From Bifidobacterium sp. B4142 (GTDB lineage: Bacteria > Actinomycetota > Actinomycetes > Actinomycetales > Bifidobacteriaceae): a stretch of 64,000 bases of DNA. Shown here in pieces: positions 54,564 through 63,894 of the stretch. Under the pieces are notes generated by a model that did not search any database, was not told the DNA's origin, and saw nothing but the letters and a program-made list of their open reading frames with translations. Every line of letters starts with the position of its first letter. Positions within the stretch are counted from its first letter, which is position 1. The stretch is taken from assembly GCF_026537325.1 (NCBI RefSeq), contig NZ_JAFNMJ010000001.1:1-64000 (forward strand), given 5' to 3'. A program made the position numbers and the translations under genes.

Positions 54564-55878
54564 TTGTGAGCCTTTCTCCCTGGATGGTTGAATGGTATTG
54601 CTTCAACTCGGCTTGAAGGCAAATCGCCTTACACTGGCAGCTGAAGGAGTCCATGGCATCACTAGCAAACCGGTCATATGGGTTCTGCAGGGCAGGTTGT
54701 CGTCTCCGGCTGAGGTCAGGAGACCACATGGTGGGAGACTGGGGCAGGGCGTGGCGGAGGTTGATCGGCAGCCTCCATATCCGTGCAAGATACATCCGAA
54801 TATCATGGTCAACTGTTTCTGTCTTCTGATGAACCAGGCTGTCGGCTACATTGTTGTTCTCATTATTTATATGCCGCTGCTGTCCGCTGGCTGACCGCGC
54901 AGTGGTTCTCTATGGCACATGCAGGTCTCCATACCCTACCCCCCCCCCCCCCTCATGATTAGTGCTCGGACATAACTAAATTTTTGCTGGTTTATTAGAT
55001 TGTGGCCATATCCGGCAGTTGGATTGGTCTGCGGGTAATCCGACCTTCCATGGTCGATAGACCCCCGTCGGCCGGGTGGCGTTGCGCCATAGCCCGCGCA
55101 ACACACCTGAGGGGCTGGCTCAGAAGACGTGCCATGGCCCGCACGTTGCGTCAAAGTTTATTCGTGTGTTTGCCCCTCTCAGCCAGGCGGGCCGTCTGCA
55201 TGAAGTCCAACTCTGATTCCAGGGCATGCGCTGCGTCCTCCCTGCGGTCCTGGCATATCCGGCCATGGCCTTTGACGGTCGTGCCATCGAACAGTCACAG
55301 GCGCTCCGCAGCACCCGCTCATCCATTTCCCCGATCAGACAAGCGTGGCAGGCCCCTCGGAACCCGCCAAACGCAGTCAATGAACAAGGGGTGGGGGTTC
55401 TGGTGCGCTCTTCGCCTGTGTGAGCAGACGCAAAACCCGTATTCTTGGCTTGCAGCCTGCCGCGAGGGCGATGCGGCAAGACCGGTTTCCCCTCAGGAGG
55501 GCCATTCTTATGGCTTGCTTTGAGGGGGTGTTGTGAGTGAAGGCGTAAAGCAGGACCGAGACCAGCAGGATGCAAATCCGCTAAAGATCCGACTGTGATT
55601 GAGCAACCAGGCATGAAGGCCGGCATGCTCAAAAAGCTGTAGGCTCCAGCCTTTGTCTGCATACAGACTGTGACGGCTAAGCTAGAAGGCTCGGAGCATT
55701 CATGATGGTCACCAGCGCTTTCATAGGCGCCACTTCCCTGGCCAAGGCCAAGCAACAGTTATAGCAGGGGAGAATGCAATAGCCTCCCGCCGCAAACGGC
55801 GACATGACAACACCATGGGCTACATATTGCTCGCCGATTCTGCTTAAAGTGCATAACCGGCACCCTATACTCCTAAAG
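54564..55878. other. Decayed non-coding region with C14 tract
   Basis: About 1.3 kb with no intact gene. A run of 14 C residues lies at 54939-54952. On the minus strand near 55170-55330 one frame reads LFDGTTVKGHGRICQDR then AAHALESELDFMQTARLAE before stops, which looks like a broken gene; I cannot name the family. The region ends at the partial tRNA copy at 55879. Confidence 0.45.
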
Positions 55879-55914
55879 TGCCCCGTGGGACTCGAACTCA
55901 CAACCTACGACTTA
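55879..55914 (-). repeat. Partial tRNA-Lys copy (att site, distal end of the integrated element)
   Basis: Thirty-six bases match the 3' part of the intact tRNA-Lys at 60583-60620: TGCCCC, GTGGGACTCGAAC, then CACAACC and ACGACTTA, with two substitutions and a two-base shortening of the C run. The tRNA 3' end faces left, and the copy lies on that side, as expected for a distal att site left by integration. It has no anticodon stem or D arm, so it is not a tRNA gene. Confidence 0.8.
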
Positions 55915-56081
55915 GGATATTGGGGACGAGTAAGCGGAGAATGACATGGGCGGAAATCGAACTGATGACCATGATTATTGGCTTCAGCCTTATGGGGCCT
56001 GTACGATAACTTGTTATTGACGCACCGTAGTGATTCGTCGGTCATGCCGGCTTTTTTATGTGTATGGCAAGGAGAGCCGGC

Positions 56082-56920
56082 ATGGAGTTTCTGAAACACA
56101 GGCAACCGCCGTCTGAGCGGGTGGGGCGCGTGGATGATCGGGTGTCTTCATTGCGGGCTCATGATGATACTTCTGCGACCGTGGAGCACCGGTAATATCT
56201 GGTTACGCAGTTTGCTCTTTACATTGGAAAGAACCCGAGGACGTGCAGACCCAGGACATCATATCCTGGGTGACCAGGGGGTCTCCACGAGTTTAATCAG
56301 ATCCGACGTCAACTCCCTTAGATCCTTCTATGGTTGTTTGCATAAGGAAGAGGTAATAACGAACAATCCCATGGAGGGCGTTCCCACAGTCAAGCGAAGA
56401 AGGAAGAAGCAGAAGCCCGTCCCGCAGGCGGCTGTTGACCGGAGATTGAACCATGTTGATTCCCGGGTGCGGCTCCTGATCAGGCTGTTCTGTGAAGCGG
56501 GGCTGCAAAGATCCGAGGCCATAGCCGCCAGGACGGGTGACCTCATGGAGGACCTGGCCGGCATGAGCCTGCTGGTCCATGGCAAGGGCGGCAATGACAG
56601 GATGCTGCCCCTGAGTGATGGGGCTGGCCCGGGAGCTGTCAGCTCCTTCATGCGGGTAATTCTTTCCGGGCGGGCATAAAGGCCATATCTGCTCCGACAC
56701 GGCCTACGCGCTGGTCAAGAAGGGGACAGGGTAGCCGCCTCACTTCTTCAGACGACCGTTCGCCTCGGACATGTGGGAGGCTACGGGGGATGTGGTCAAG
56801 GTGCAGTCGCTCCTTGGCCACGAGTCTCTGGCGACGACACAGGCCTATGTCTATGACAGCACCGACGATCTCAGGCAGGCGGTCGATGACATGCTCTCAT
56901 ACCGGAGCCATAAAGGGGGC
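56082..56920 (+). pseudogene. Tyrosine recombinase (integrase), disrupted
   Basis: ATG 56082 has AAGGAGAG before it and begins MEFLKHRQPPSERVGRV. A stop codon at about 56192 and several frameshifts interrupt the gene. Other frames then give SLIRSDVNSLRSFYGCLHK and NNPMEGVPTVKRRRKKQ (core-binding domain). The catalytic domain has AGLQRSEAIAART (first Arg), VHGKGGNDRMLPL (Lys), PHFFRRPFASDMWEATGD (His and second Arg), LLGHESLATTQAYVYD (His and nucleophilic Tyr). At least four lesions lie between 56192 and 56740. It should have driven integration at the tRNA. Confidence 0.85.
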
Positions 56921-56925
56921 GCGTG

Positions 56926-57036
56926 TGGTGCAGCCCGAGAAGATTCTGGAGGCCTATGGGCTGCCCATACCCCTGATCGACAGGATACTGGCCAGCAGCA
57001 AGGGTGGATACCATCAGGATCGGCTATTCAGCTGAA
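56926..57036 (+). CDS. Short frame behind the integrase, unknown
   Basis: A frame of about 36 codons starting near GTG 56926-56929 with VVQPEKILEAYGLPIPL and ending SKGGYHQDRLFS, then TGA. It lies behind the recombinase Tyr codon in a different frame and could be a small excisionase-like or fragmentary gene. Not recognised. Confidence 0.25.
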
Positions 57037-57803
57037 CTGCAATGAAACACCCAAGCATGTTTGTTCCCTAAACGTGCGGTATACCATACTGAAAGTGGCA
57101 AAGACTGTCCGCACGACCAGATTAGATGGCTCCTGCCGGCGCATCCTTCACATCACCATATCAACCAATCTCATGAGCCTAGCCTTTCTTGCAAGCAGGT
57201 TTACCGTGATTTGTGATGGGGCCATTCTTCTATCTGTCTTGCCAGGATTGGTCTTCCTTGTCATTCTGGTTGGGAGCCTGTCTCCTGGGTGGATGGGCAT
57301 TTTGCCGGCGCGGGACGTTGGACGGGATGCGCCCGTAGACCCACCAAAGGTCGTTGCTCTGCTGGCGAGGTTGGGTGGCGTACCCCCCCCCCCCACCGCG
57401 GTCTTCGGGATGTTGCCCTGGGTCTTCGTTCTCGCAGTGCTTTGGACACCTTTCGTCGAAGGTGTGCAGATTTCCGCAGGGCTCACGAGGTGCTCTTCTC
57501 TATTGCTGTTGGGGAATATCTGAAGCATCTTTGGGATGAATGAATCATGCCGATATGGTGACAAGGCACCTTACACTATAGGATAGTACATTTATGGTCA
57601 TGAGTGACAAGATCAAAGATGATGGGTTTCGACTTCGGCGCGAAATTCTCGGACAAATGGTTCTTGACTGTGCTCCGTGGCGGCGGGCAGATAGGTGAGG
57701 ATGAGTGGGCGTGGGTATTCCGCTCCGCCCTAATGCCGGCGGCGCAGTGGTACGACTGCTCTGGCGCGAGAGCTACAGATAGTTTAACAGTTGATAGAAA
57801 ACT
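57037..57803. other. Region with C12 tract, no clear gene
   Basis: A run of 12 C residues lies at 57383-57394. A 67-codon frame from 57604 (MTRSKMMGFDFGAKFSDKWF) has no strong ribosome binding site and no family resemblance; it may be a fragment. Confidence 0.35.
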
Positions 57804-57856
57804 CTAGGTCCTAATGAAAAAAATGTGATAAACTAACATTACTACTTAGGACCTAG
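57804..57856 (+). promoter_or_regulatory. Long inverted repeat in the DUF262 leader, right arm touching the ribosome binding site
   Basis: CTAGGTCCTAA (57804-57814) and TTAGGACCTAG (57846-57856) are perfect 11-bp inverted repeats 31 bases apart. AGGAGA, the likely Shine-Dalgarno, starts at 57855 inside the right arm. If transcribed, the arms could hide the ribosome binding site; as DNA they could be a repressor operator around a promoter in the AT-rich spacer. Confidence 0.65.
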
Positions 57857-57865
57857 GAGATTGAA

Positions 57866-59104
57866 ATGATATATGACAGACTGAACATGCAACCGACCGT
57901 GAAGACCGTGGGTGGTGTTGTGGGTGACATGCAGAATGTGAAAACGGGGGGGCTTGACATCTCGCCTGAGTACCAGCGTGATTACATCTGGTCCAACGAG
58001 TTCAAGGATCAACTAATACTGAGCATCATCCTGAACTATCCGATCGGCAACATCGTGATCAACAACCTCGACCATCCCAACAAAAGGAACGCGCGCCAGG
58101 AACTGGTGGACGGTAAACAAAGGTTGACCACGATTATGCGTTTCAAGGAGGGCAGGGATGCGGACAACTGGCTCAACGAAGAGGATACGTGGTGCAAGCT
58201 CAGCAAGAAGAATTCGGAACAGGCCAAGGAGATCATCGGGAAGATTATCGGTGATAACGACCCAGAGGGAAAAGAACGTATGAACAAGGCCACCCGCCTG
58301 GGCTACAATGACCTCCCCGAGAGCATCAGCAGGAACTTCGACAACTACAACATCTCGGTGTACACGATGCAGGCTGCCGACCCAGAGCAAATCCGGGACT
58401 ACTTCAAGGTCCTGCAGAATCAGGAGAAGCTCAAGGCCGGAGAGATTATCAACGCCCTTCCTCACAGTTACGTGAGTCCCTATTTCGATCAGGCCGACGG
58501 CGATGGCTTCCTTAGAGTCCTCGGCTGTAATTACCGCCGCGGCGAGTTCGAGAAGCTGTACTACTCCATGCTCGGCCTCTGGTTTGGCAAAATGCAGATC
58601 AACACCGCCGACAAGACTGTCATCAACTTTGTCGAGAACTTAAGTGATCTCACGGACGAGCAGAGAAGCATTGTCAGAGAACTGAACGCCGGCATCAACA
58701 GAATCGCCTCCCTGAACTATGTCGTTCCGCAGCGCAGGACGAACAGGCGAACTATCAAGCTCCTGCTCGGCATCGCCCTAGAACGACCGGAGTACTTTGT
58801 CGATGACAACACCCTGCTGACGCACGTATGTCAAGTGTGCGATCTTGCAAGCAAGCTCGCAGCTTTCAACTCAAGCGATTCGGACGGGGTGCGGTTTGCC
58901 AGGTACTTCAGTGACGAGTATACGAGCGACCGCGGGGACTTCGAAAGGCGTAGGGAGCCCATGTATCGGCAGATTTTCTCCGCAGCGTCGCGCGGCACGT
59001 CGAAGGGTGACTTCCAAAAAGCCATTCGTACCATGCTCGCAATGTTCACCATGCCGTTCGACGAAGCTTATGAACGCTACACTCAGAATCAGGATACGGT
59101 ATGA
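57866..59104 (+). CDS. DUF262-domain protein (possible restriction or defence enzyme)
   Basis: A 412-residue protein with the DUF262 N-terminal domain: DISPEYQRDYIWSNEFKDQLILSIILNYPIG near residue 31, then VDGKQRLTTIMRF near 80. The DGQR-like motif is the ParB/Srx-type nucleotidase site found in GmrS-type proteins. No DUF1524 HNH nuclease domain is fused, unlike many GmrSD proteins, and none is adjacent. DUF262 proteins are common in defence islands; the position in a mobile element supports that, but the target is unknown. The codon use is similar to the host. Confidence 0.75.
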   Translation: MIYDRLNMQPTVKTVGGVVGDMQNVKTGGLDISPEYQRDYIWSNEFKDQLILSIILNYPIGNIVINNLDHPNKRNARQELVDGKQRLTTIMRFKEGRDADNWLNEEDTWCKLSKKNSEQAKEIIGKIIGDNDPEGKERMNKATRLGYNDLPESISRNFDNYNISVYTMQAADPEQIRDYFKVLQNQEKLKAGEIINALPHSYVSPYFDQADGDGFLRVLGCNYRRGEFEKLYYSMLGLWFGKMQINTADKTVINFVENLSDLTDEQRSIVRELNAGINRIASLNYVVPQRRTNRRTIKLLLGIALERPEYFVDDNTLLTHVCQVCDLASKLAAFNSSDSDGVRFARYFSDEYTSDRGDFERRREPMYRQIFSAASRGTSKGDFQKAIRTMLAMFTMPFDEAYERYTQNQDTV

Positions 59105-59494
59105 AACATAGGTACTGACCACACCGAAATCCTTGCATGGGCGGCGTGGTCGCGTTGCGCGAGGGATAAGGGCGTCTGGGTTCAGGCGTCCTGGAGCTGC
59201 CTGTCGGCCCGGTGAAGGTCGTGGGCGACGAGGGCGCGCAGTACTCATTGCGGTTGGACAGGTGCCGGCAGACAATCGGGTTGTTTATTGTCTCGACGTG
59301 CTGCTCTGTGAAGTTGCGTGCACCGTCGTTGCCGGCCTGTGCACTGTTGCTCACAGCCTGCCGTCCGCGGCCTCTTCTAACTTAGTGGGTTCCACTGATC
59401 CTCAGCCAAGGCAGGCGGCAACGCACAATAATGGAGAACGCCAACTTCGCCGTCCGTTGCCTCCTGAAGGACCACGAACAAACCGTCTGAACAA
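59105..59494. other. Non-coding gap inside the element
   Basis: About 390 bp with no supported gene. A minus-strand frame from 59354 (MSNSAQAGNDGARNFTEQ) runs into the DUF262 gene end; it has no recognised domain. Confidence 0.35.
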
Positions 59495-59838
59495 TCAGAA
59501 AAACCCTGTCCCAATCCGGAGCCGGGCAGACTGACACAGATCGCTCCACACGCGCCGCACCCCGCCCGGTACATCCCCGTACGGCGCGGCCATGATGATA
59601 TTCTGAGCGATGTTGTTGATATGCATGATAACCGCAACCGACTTGCGGCCTTCGCCGGTCTCGGCCTTGTACTTGGCCAACGCTCACCAACTTGCTCGAT
59701 TGATTCATTACATACCGCCACAGCCGACGCGAACTCGGTGATTGTCTCCTCCTCGCCCCTCAACCCATCGCTCTTCAGTGACGTGGACTCTTCGACCAGC
59801 TGCTTCACCCAACCGCTCTGGGCCTTGGATAGCTTCAT
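59495..59838 (-). pseudogene. Unknown small protein, one-base frameshift
   Basis: ATG 59838 is preceded by GGGAGGAG, so the gene was real. It begins MKLSKAQSGWVKQLVEES and continues in another frame from near 59684 as AKYKAETGEGRKSVAVIM to SARLRIGTGFF. One missing T in GTTGGCC (minus strand) accounts for the switch and would give ERLAKYKAETGEG. The full protein would be about 114 residues. It is not recognised; it lies next to the palindrome and mobC. Confidence 0.55.
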
Positions 59839-60039
59839 GGTTCTCCTCCCAGGACATTACTGTTGCACCCCGTTTTTTGCGCATATGGGGCGAATCTATA
59901 GCTGGCAGGAAACGAGGGTAACGATGAATCTCACAGAAACGATGCGCAACCGGCGACCCGGTCACAACCGGCCCGGCTTGCGACCGACCAACATGGCAGA
60001 AAAGCCATCCACCCCCCCGGTTTGAGGTTAGCAAGCATA

Positions 60040-60061
60040 GCAAGTATCCGGATACTTGCTG
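60040..60061. repeat. Perfect palindrome near mobC, candidate oriT
   Basis: AGCAAGTATCC is followed at once by its inverted copy, GGATACTTGCT, giving a 22-bp perfect palindrome, about 100 bp upstream of the mobC remnant. Origin-of-transfer sites often lie just in front of mobilisation genes and contain such repeats. Nick site not identified. Confidence 0.45.
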
Positions 60062-60158
60062 CTCGCTGGCTCCGCCGGGCAGCGACGGGAGACCCGCACC
60101 CCATATGCGCCGAAGGCGGTCAGGCACGAGCGCAACGCGTCGTTAGACAGCCCGCCCC

Positions 60159-60505
60159 GTGCGCAAGGAGATCACCTTCTCCCACGACGAGTGGGAGCAG
60201 TCACGGGAGCTGTACACCTGGTCAAGGGAGGACGCGGCTACGCCACCTGCATGAGGTTCGCGCGCGACATGCTCATGCATGGCAGCGTCCACATAGTGCG
60301 CGTGGCCACCGACCAGGCCGCCTTCCGCCCGGACATCGCCCGCATCGGCAACAACATCAACCAGATAGCCCACACGGCCAACGCCACCGGCGCCATCACC
60401 CCAGAGCAGGTGGCCGAACTCATGCAGGGCATGGACCGCATCCGGGCCATCCTCCTTGACCTGCACCACGACTTCACCACATCCGTCACCGAAGGTTGGC
60501 ACTGA
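60159..60505 (+). pseudogene. mobC: MobC relaxosome protein, frameshifted
   Basis: GTG 60159 begins VRKEITFSHDEWEQSRELY and stops at about 60252. Another frame gives GYATCMRFARDMLMHG, then the MobC core IARIGNNINQIAHTAN followed by AITPEQVAELMQGMDRI. MobC helps a relaxase open oriT. A single frameshift near 60235 separates the two parts. No relaxase is seen downstream before the tRNA, so mobilisation is lost or depends on another element. Confidence 0.75.
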
Positions 60506-60582
60506 TGGCCGTCTGCAAGGCAGCAATGCCAGGCGCAACAACCCATCAAGTCCCAAATATCTTGTCGGGCCAGATGGACTGG

Positions 60583-60655
60583 TGCCCCCCGTGGGACTCG
60601 AACCCACAACCCACGACTTAAAAGGACGCTGCTCTAACCATTGAGCCAGAGGGGC
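60583..60655 (-). tRNA. tRNA-Lys (UUU anticodon)
   Basis: A 73-base tRNA read leftward: acceptor GCCCCTC pairs with GGGGGGC, the D arm is GCTC...GAGC, the anticodon loop is CTTTTAA with anticodon TTT, the T arm is GTGGG TTCGAGT CCCAC and discriminator A is at 60583. The anticodon stem GCGTC/GTCGT has one U-U mismatch. A TATACT box lies about 12 bases upstream (minus strand). The 3' part is copied at 55879. Confidence 0.9.
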
Positions 60656-60903
60656 AATATAGCACAGTATACCTCATACTCGGCCGACGGCACATCGCGG
60701 CGGCCTGTCCATCGGATAGCCCTATCGGGCCGGGCCCCCGCCGTCCCCGCCCTTCCGATTGCCGGATTCGCCGTAGCCTGAAGTCCGGTCCGCTTCTTTG
60801 CTAGGGTGATGCAGGAGTACACCGCGTTGAATGACCATCACGGGACTTCGGGGGAAGGTTGAAGCCTCTGCCGACGGAGCGCAAGACAAGGAAGACAAGC
60901 ACC

Positions 60904-63340
60904 ATGCTTACACATCACCCATCCACATTCACCCCTCTTGAGGGGAGTTGGACCATGGCAGCCCTCAATCCCCAGGTGGCGCCGGAGGATCTCCGCGACC
61001 GCCTGGCCAATGGGGTCGAGGCCCGAGTGCCGGGGGAGGCGACTATTGACCTTCTCCGCGCCGGCCTGATCGGTGACCCTTATGACGGGGACAACGAACA
61101 GGCCCAGCAGTGGATCGGCGATGTTGACTGGCGGTTCACCTGCCAGTTCGACTGGCATGACGACGGATCGCAGCGTCACGACCTGGTGGCCTACGGACTG
61201 GATACGGTTGCCGCACTGGAACTCAACGGCCGACCGGTCGGCAGCACCCAGAACGCCTACCGCACCTACCGGTGGGATGTGCGCAATCTCCTCAAAGATG
61301 GCGGGAACACCCTGGTCGTCTCCTTCACCTCCCCTGTCCGCGAGGGGGAGAGGAGACAGACGATTCTGGGTTACTACCCTTATGACAGCCATCCCTTCAA
61401 CCAGCTCCGGAAGGCGGCCTCGTCGTTCGGATGGGACTGGGGTATCGACGTGGCCAACGCCGGAATCTGGCAGCCCATCGGCATTGATTCTTGGTCCGGT
61501 GTCAGAATTGCCCAAGTCCGCCCGTTGGTGGGCGTCGACGACCAAGGTGGGGGTCTGCTCACCGTGGATGTGGATCTGGAACGCGCTGGTGGCCGTGGAA
61601 GGTCCGGTACCGATGAGAAGGCACGGCCTGGCACCCAGTCCGGGGGGATACCCGTGCGGGTCCATCTAGGCGGCAACAGTGCCGACGCCCAGGCCTGCTC
61701 CTGCCTCAATGCCGGAGCGGACACGGTCCGCCTGGTTCTCAGGGTACCGGATGTGCAGCTTTGGTGGCCCCGGGGCTACGGTGATCACCCCCTCTACACG
61801 GTCGATGTCATGGCAGGCCAGGAGGGGGCAAACGCCGGATCGGATGAATCCCGTCCCCAGGCCGTGTGGACAGGCCGGGTGGGTTTCCGCACGGTCAGCG
61901 TGGACACGGCGGCCGACGAGGACGGCCGCCCCTTCCGCATATCCGTCAACGGGGTACCGGTGCATGCCCACGGTTACAACTGGATTCCCGACGATGCCTT
62001 CATTACCCGGATGAACAAGGATCGCTACCAACGACGGATGGAGGACTTGGTCGAGTCCAATTCCAACATGGTCAGGATCTGGGGAGGTGGATACTACGAG
62101 TCCGACGACCTCTATGACCTGGCGGACGAGGAGGGGGTGATGGTCTGGCAGGACTTCATGTTCGCTTGCGCCGCTTACCCGGAGGACCCGGGCAACTGGT
62201 CGGAGGTTGAGGCGGAGGCCCGGGAGCAGATCGGTCGGCTCTCCCCGCACCCCAGCCTGGTCGTATGGAATGGATCCAACGAGAATTACACGGCCTATGC
62301 CGACTGGGGCGGGTTCAAGAACGCTCTGGTCGATCCCGCCGCCGTCCCCAACATGTACGGTTACGGTGAACGCCCTTGGGGCGATGGATATTATTCTGAT
62401 CTTTTTCCCCGCCTCTTCGCACAACTGGACCCGACCAGGATCTATCTGCCGAGTTCCCCGATGAGTTTCACCAAGTACACCTCGCCCAACAAGGACAACG
62501 ACGGGACCGTGCACATCTGGGATGTGTGGAACAGCAAGGGCTACAAGGCCTACAGGGATTACAGGCCCCGCTTCGCCGACGAGTTCGGATACCAGGCGCC
62601 TCCTGCCTGGAGCACCCTGACCCGGGTGGTGCATGACAGCCCCTTGGACCCCTTTGGCACCCAGATGCTGGTCCACCAGAAGGCCATCGACGGCAACATC
62701 AAGCTCTCCCGAGGCATGCGTTCCCATCTGACTCCGGGCGACTTCTATGACATCAGTTACGGCGGCGTGGTAAACGGCCGTCGTTCGGATGGGCCGCACT
62801 CCTGGCTGATTCCCAGTGACCGCTGGGAGGATATTGAGGACTGGCACTGGGCTTGTCAGTTGCAACAGGCACAGGCCGTCCGATTCGGGGTGGAGTACAT
62901 GCGCTCGCTGGAGCAGGTGAATGCTGGCACCGCAAGCCCCTCTGGTTCGCCTCCCGCGACTTCTTCGCTCCCTCTGCCTAGCCTCTATTCAGCCCAGGGT
63001 TTCAGAGGCCTACTGGGCTGAGCACAGTTGGGCTGGCATGCCTGTCACCCCTGACCAGCTGGTTCTGGTCATGGTCAACGACACCCGTCAGGCCTGGGAG
63101 GGCCAGTGGCGGGTGGAGCGCCACCGCTTGGATGGGACTGTCTTGGCCGATCAGATCGCCCAGGTCTCCATACCGGCAGGGAGACAGGCCCAGGTGGTTC
63201 TGGAGGCATCCGTGGCTGCCTTCGGTGCCCCGCCCAGGAGATCCTCGTGGCCGGTCCCGACCGGCCGGGTTTTGCCAGGGTCATCTACAATTCGGCTGAG
63301 GTTGTGGACCAAGCTCTCCGACCGAGGCGCAGGATGTGAA
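60904..63340 (+). pseudogene. Beta-mannosidase (GH2), C-terminal domain destroyed
   Basis: ATG 60904 begins a GH2 protein that is continuous for about 670 residues. The sugar-binding N-domain has SFGWDWGIDVANAGIW, the acid/base Glu460 lies in VWNGSNENYT and the nucleophile Glu560 in ADEFGYQAPPAW. After NAGT near 62928 the frame is broken. The next recognisable pieces (RKPLWFASRDFF, SIQPRVSEAYWAEHSW, VMVNDTRQAWEGQW, VAGPDRPGFARVIYN) lie in other frames up to 63340. About 25 residues, where VWQLNDCWP is usual, are missing. Three lesions make it inactive. The protein would have hydrolysed mannosides. Confidence 0.85.
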
Positions 63341-63344
63341 TATC

Positions 63345-63894
63345 GGCGGGACGATCAGTATGGATTGGCTTCCCAATGACAAGATTAGCTTCACCCTGGA
63401 TGGCAGCTGGCTGCCCTCCACGTGGATTAAGGGCTGGTCCAAGGAGTGGCCGGATTACGAGAAGACCCTGGGGGCTGTCTCTTCCCTAGCAAGACCGGTG
63501 CGGAACCGCAGTACGTCACCTCTTCCGGCGGGTGGACCCTGGCTGTTGGCGGCAAGTCCAAGAACCCGGAGCTGACCTTCGAGTTCGTCAAGCTTCTAGG
63601 CAATAGGGAGTTTTCGTTGGAGAAGGATATCAAAGAAGCCAAGATCGCAGTCAGGTCCGACGTGGCCAAGGATCCCAAGTATCTGGCCACCAATGCCTTC
63701 AGATCACCACCAAGGCCCTGGCTTACATGCATGTCCGCACCAGCGTGAGCGAGTATCCCAAGGTCTCGGCTGAAATCCAGAGGGCTACGGAGCAGGTGGT
63801 GACCGGTGCAATGTCGGTCGACGAGGCCGCCAAGGCTTACGAGCAAGGGGTGACAGGTACCGTCGGCCAGGACAAGGTTGCCATCAGGGAATAG
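63345..63894 (+). pseudogene. C-terminal remnant of a sugar ABC substrate-binding protein
   Basis: Starts in LPNDKISFTLDGSWLPST, then KGWSKEWPDYEKTLGA. A frameshift near 63478 leads to GGWTLAVGGKSKNPELTF and FVKLLGNREFSLEKDIKEA; a second near 63700 to YMHVRTSVSEYPKV and QGVTGTVGQDKVAIRE, ending at TAG 63892-63894. These match the tail of extracellular sugar-binding proteins. It is joined directly to the beta-mannosidase remnant and has no N-terminus. It may be the other half of the sugar-binding fragment at 43536. Confidence 0.8.

Larger units (their letters stand above)
55879..60655. mobile_element. Integrative (mobilisable) element remnant inserted at tRNA-Lys
   Basis: The element is about 4.78 kb from the tRNA fragment at 55879 to the intact tRNA-Lys at 60583-60655. 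It carries a broken tyrosine recombinase next to the left att, a small frame behind it, a DUF262 gene, a broken 114-residue protein, a palindrome and a frameshifted mobC relaxosome gene. No relaxase gene is visible, so movement would need help in trans. Gene decay suggests it is now fixed. Confidence 0.75.

Noticed and set aside
55120-55755. A 211-codon frame on the minus strand
   Set aside because: Composition is not protein-like and a different frame shows better coding character in part; no start signal. Treated as a decayed region.
55879-55914. A second tRNA gene
   Set aside because: Only the 3' half is present; the anticodon stem, D arm and acceptor 5' side are missing. Interpreted as an att copy.
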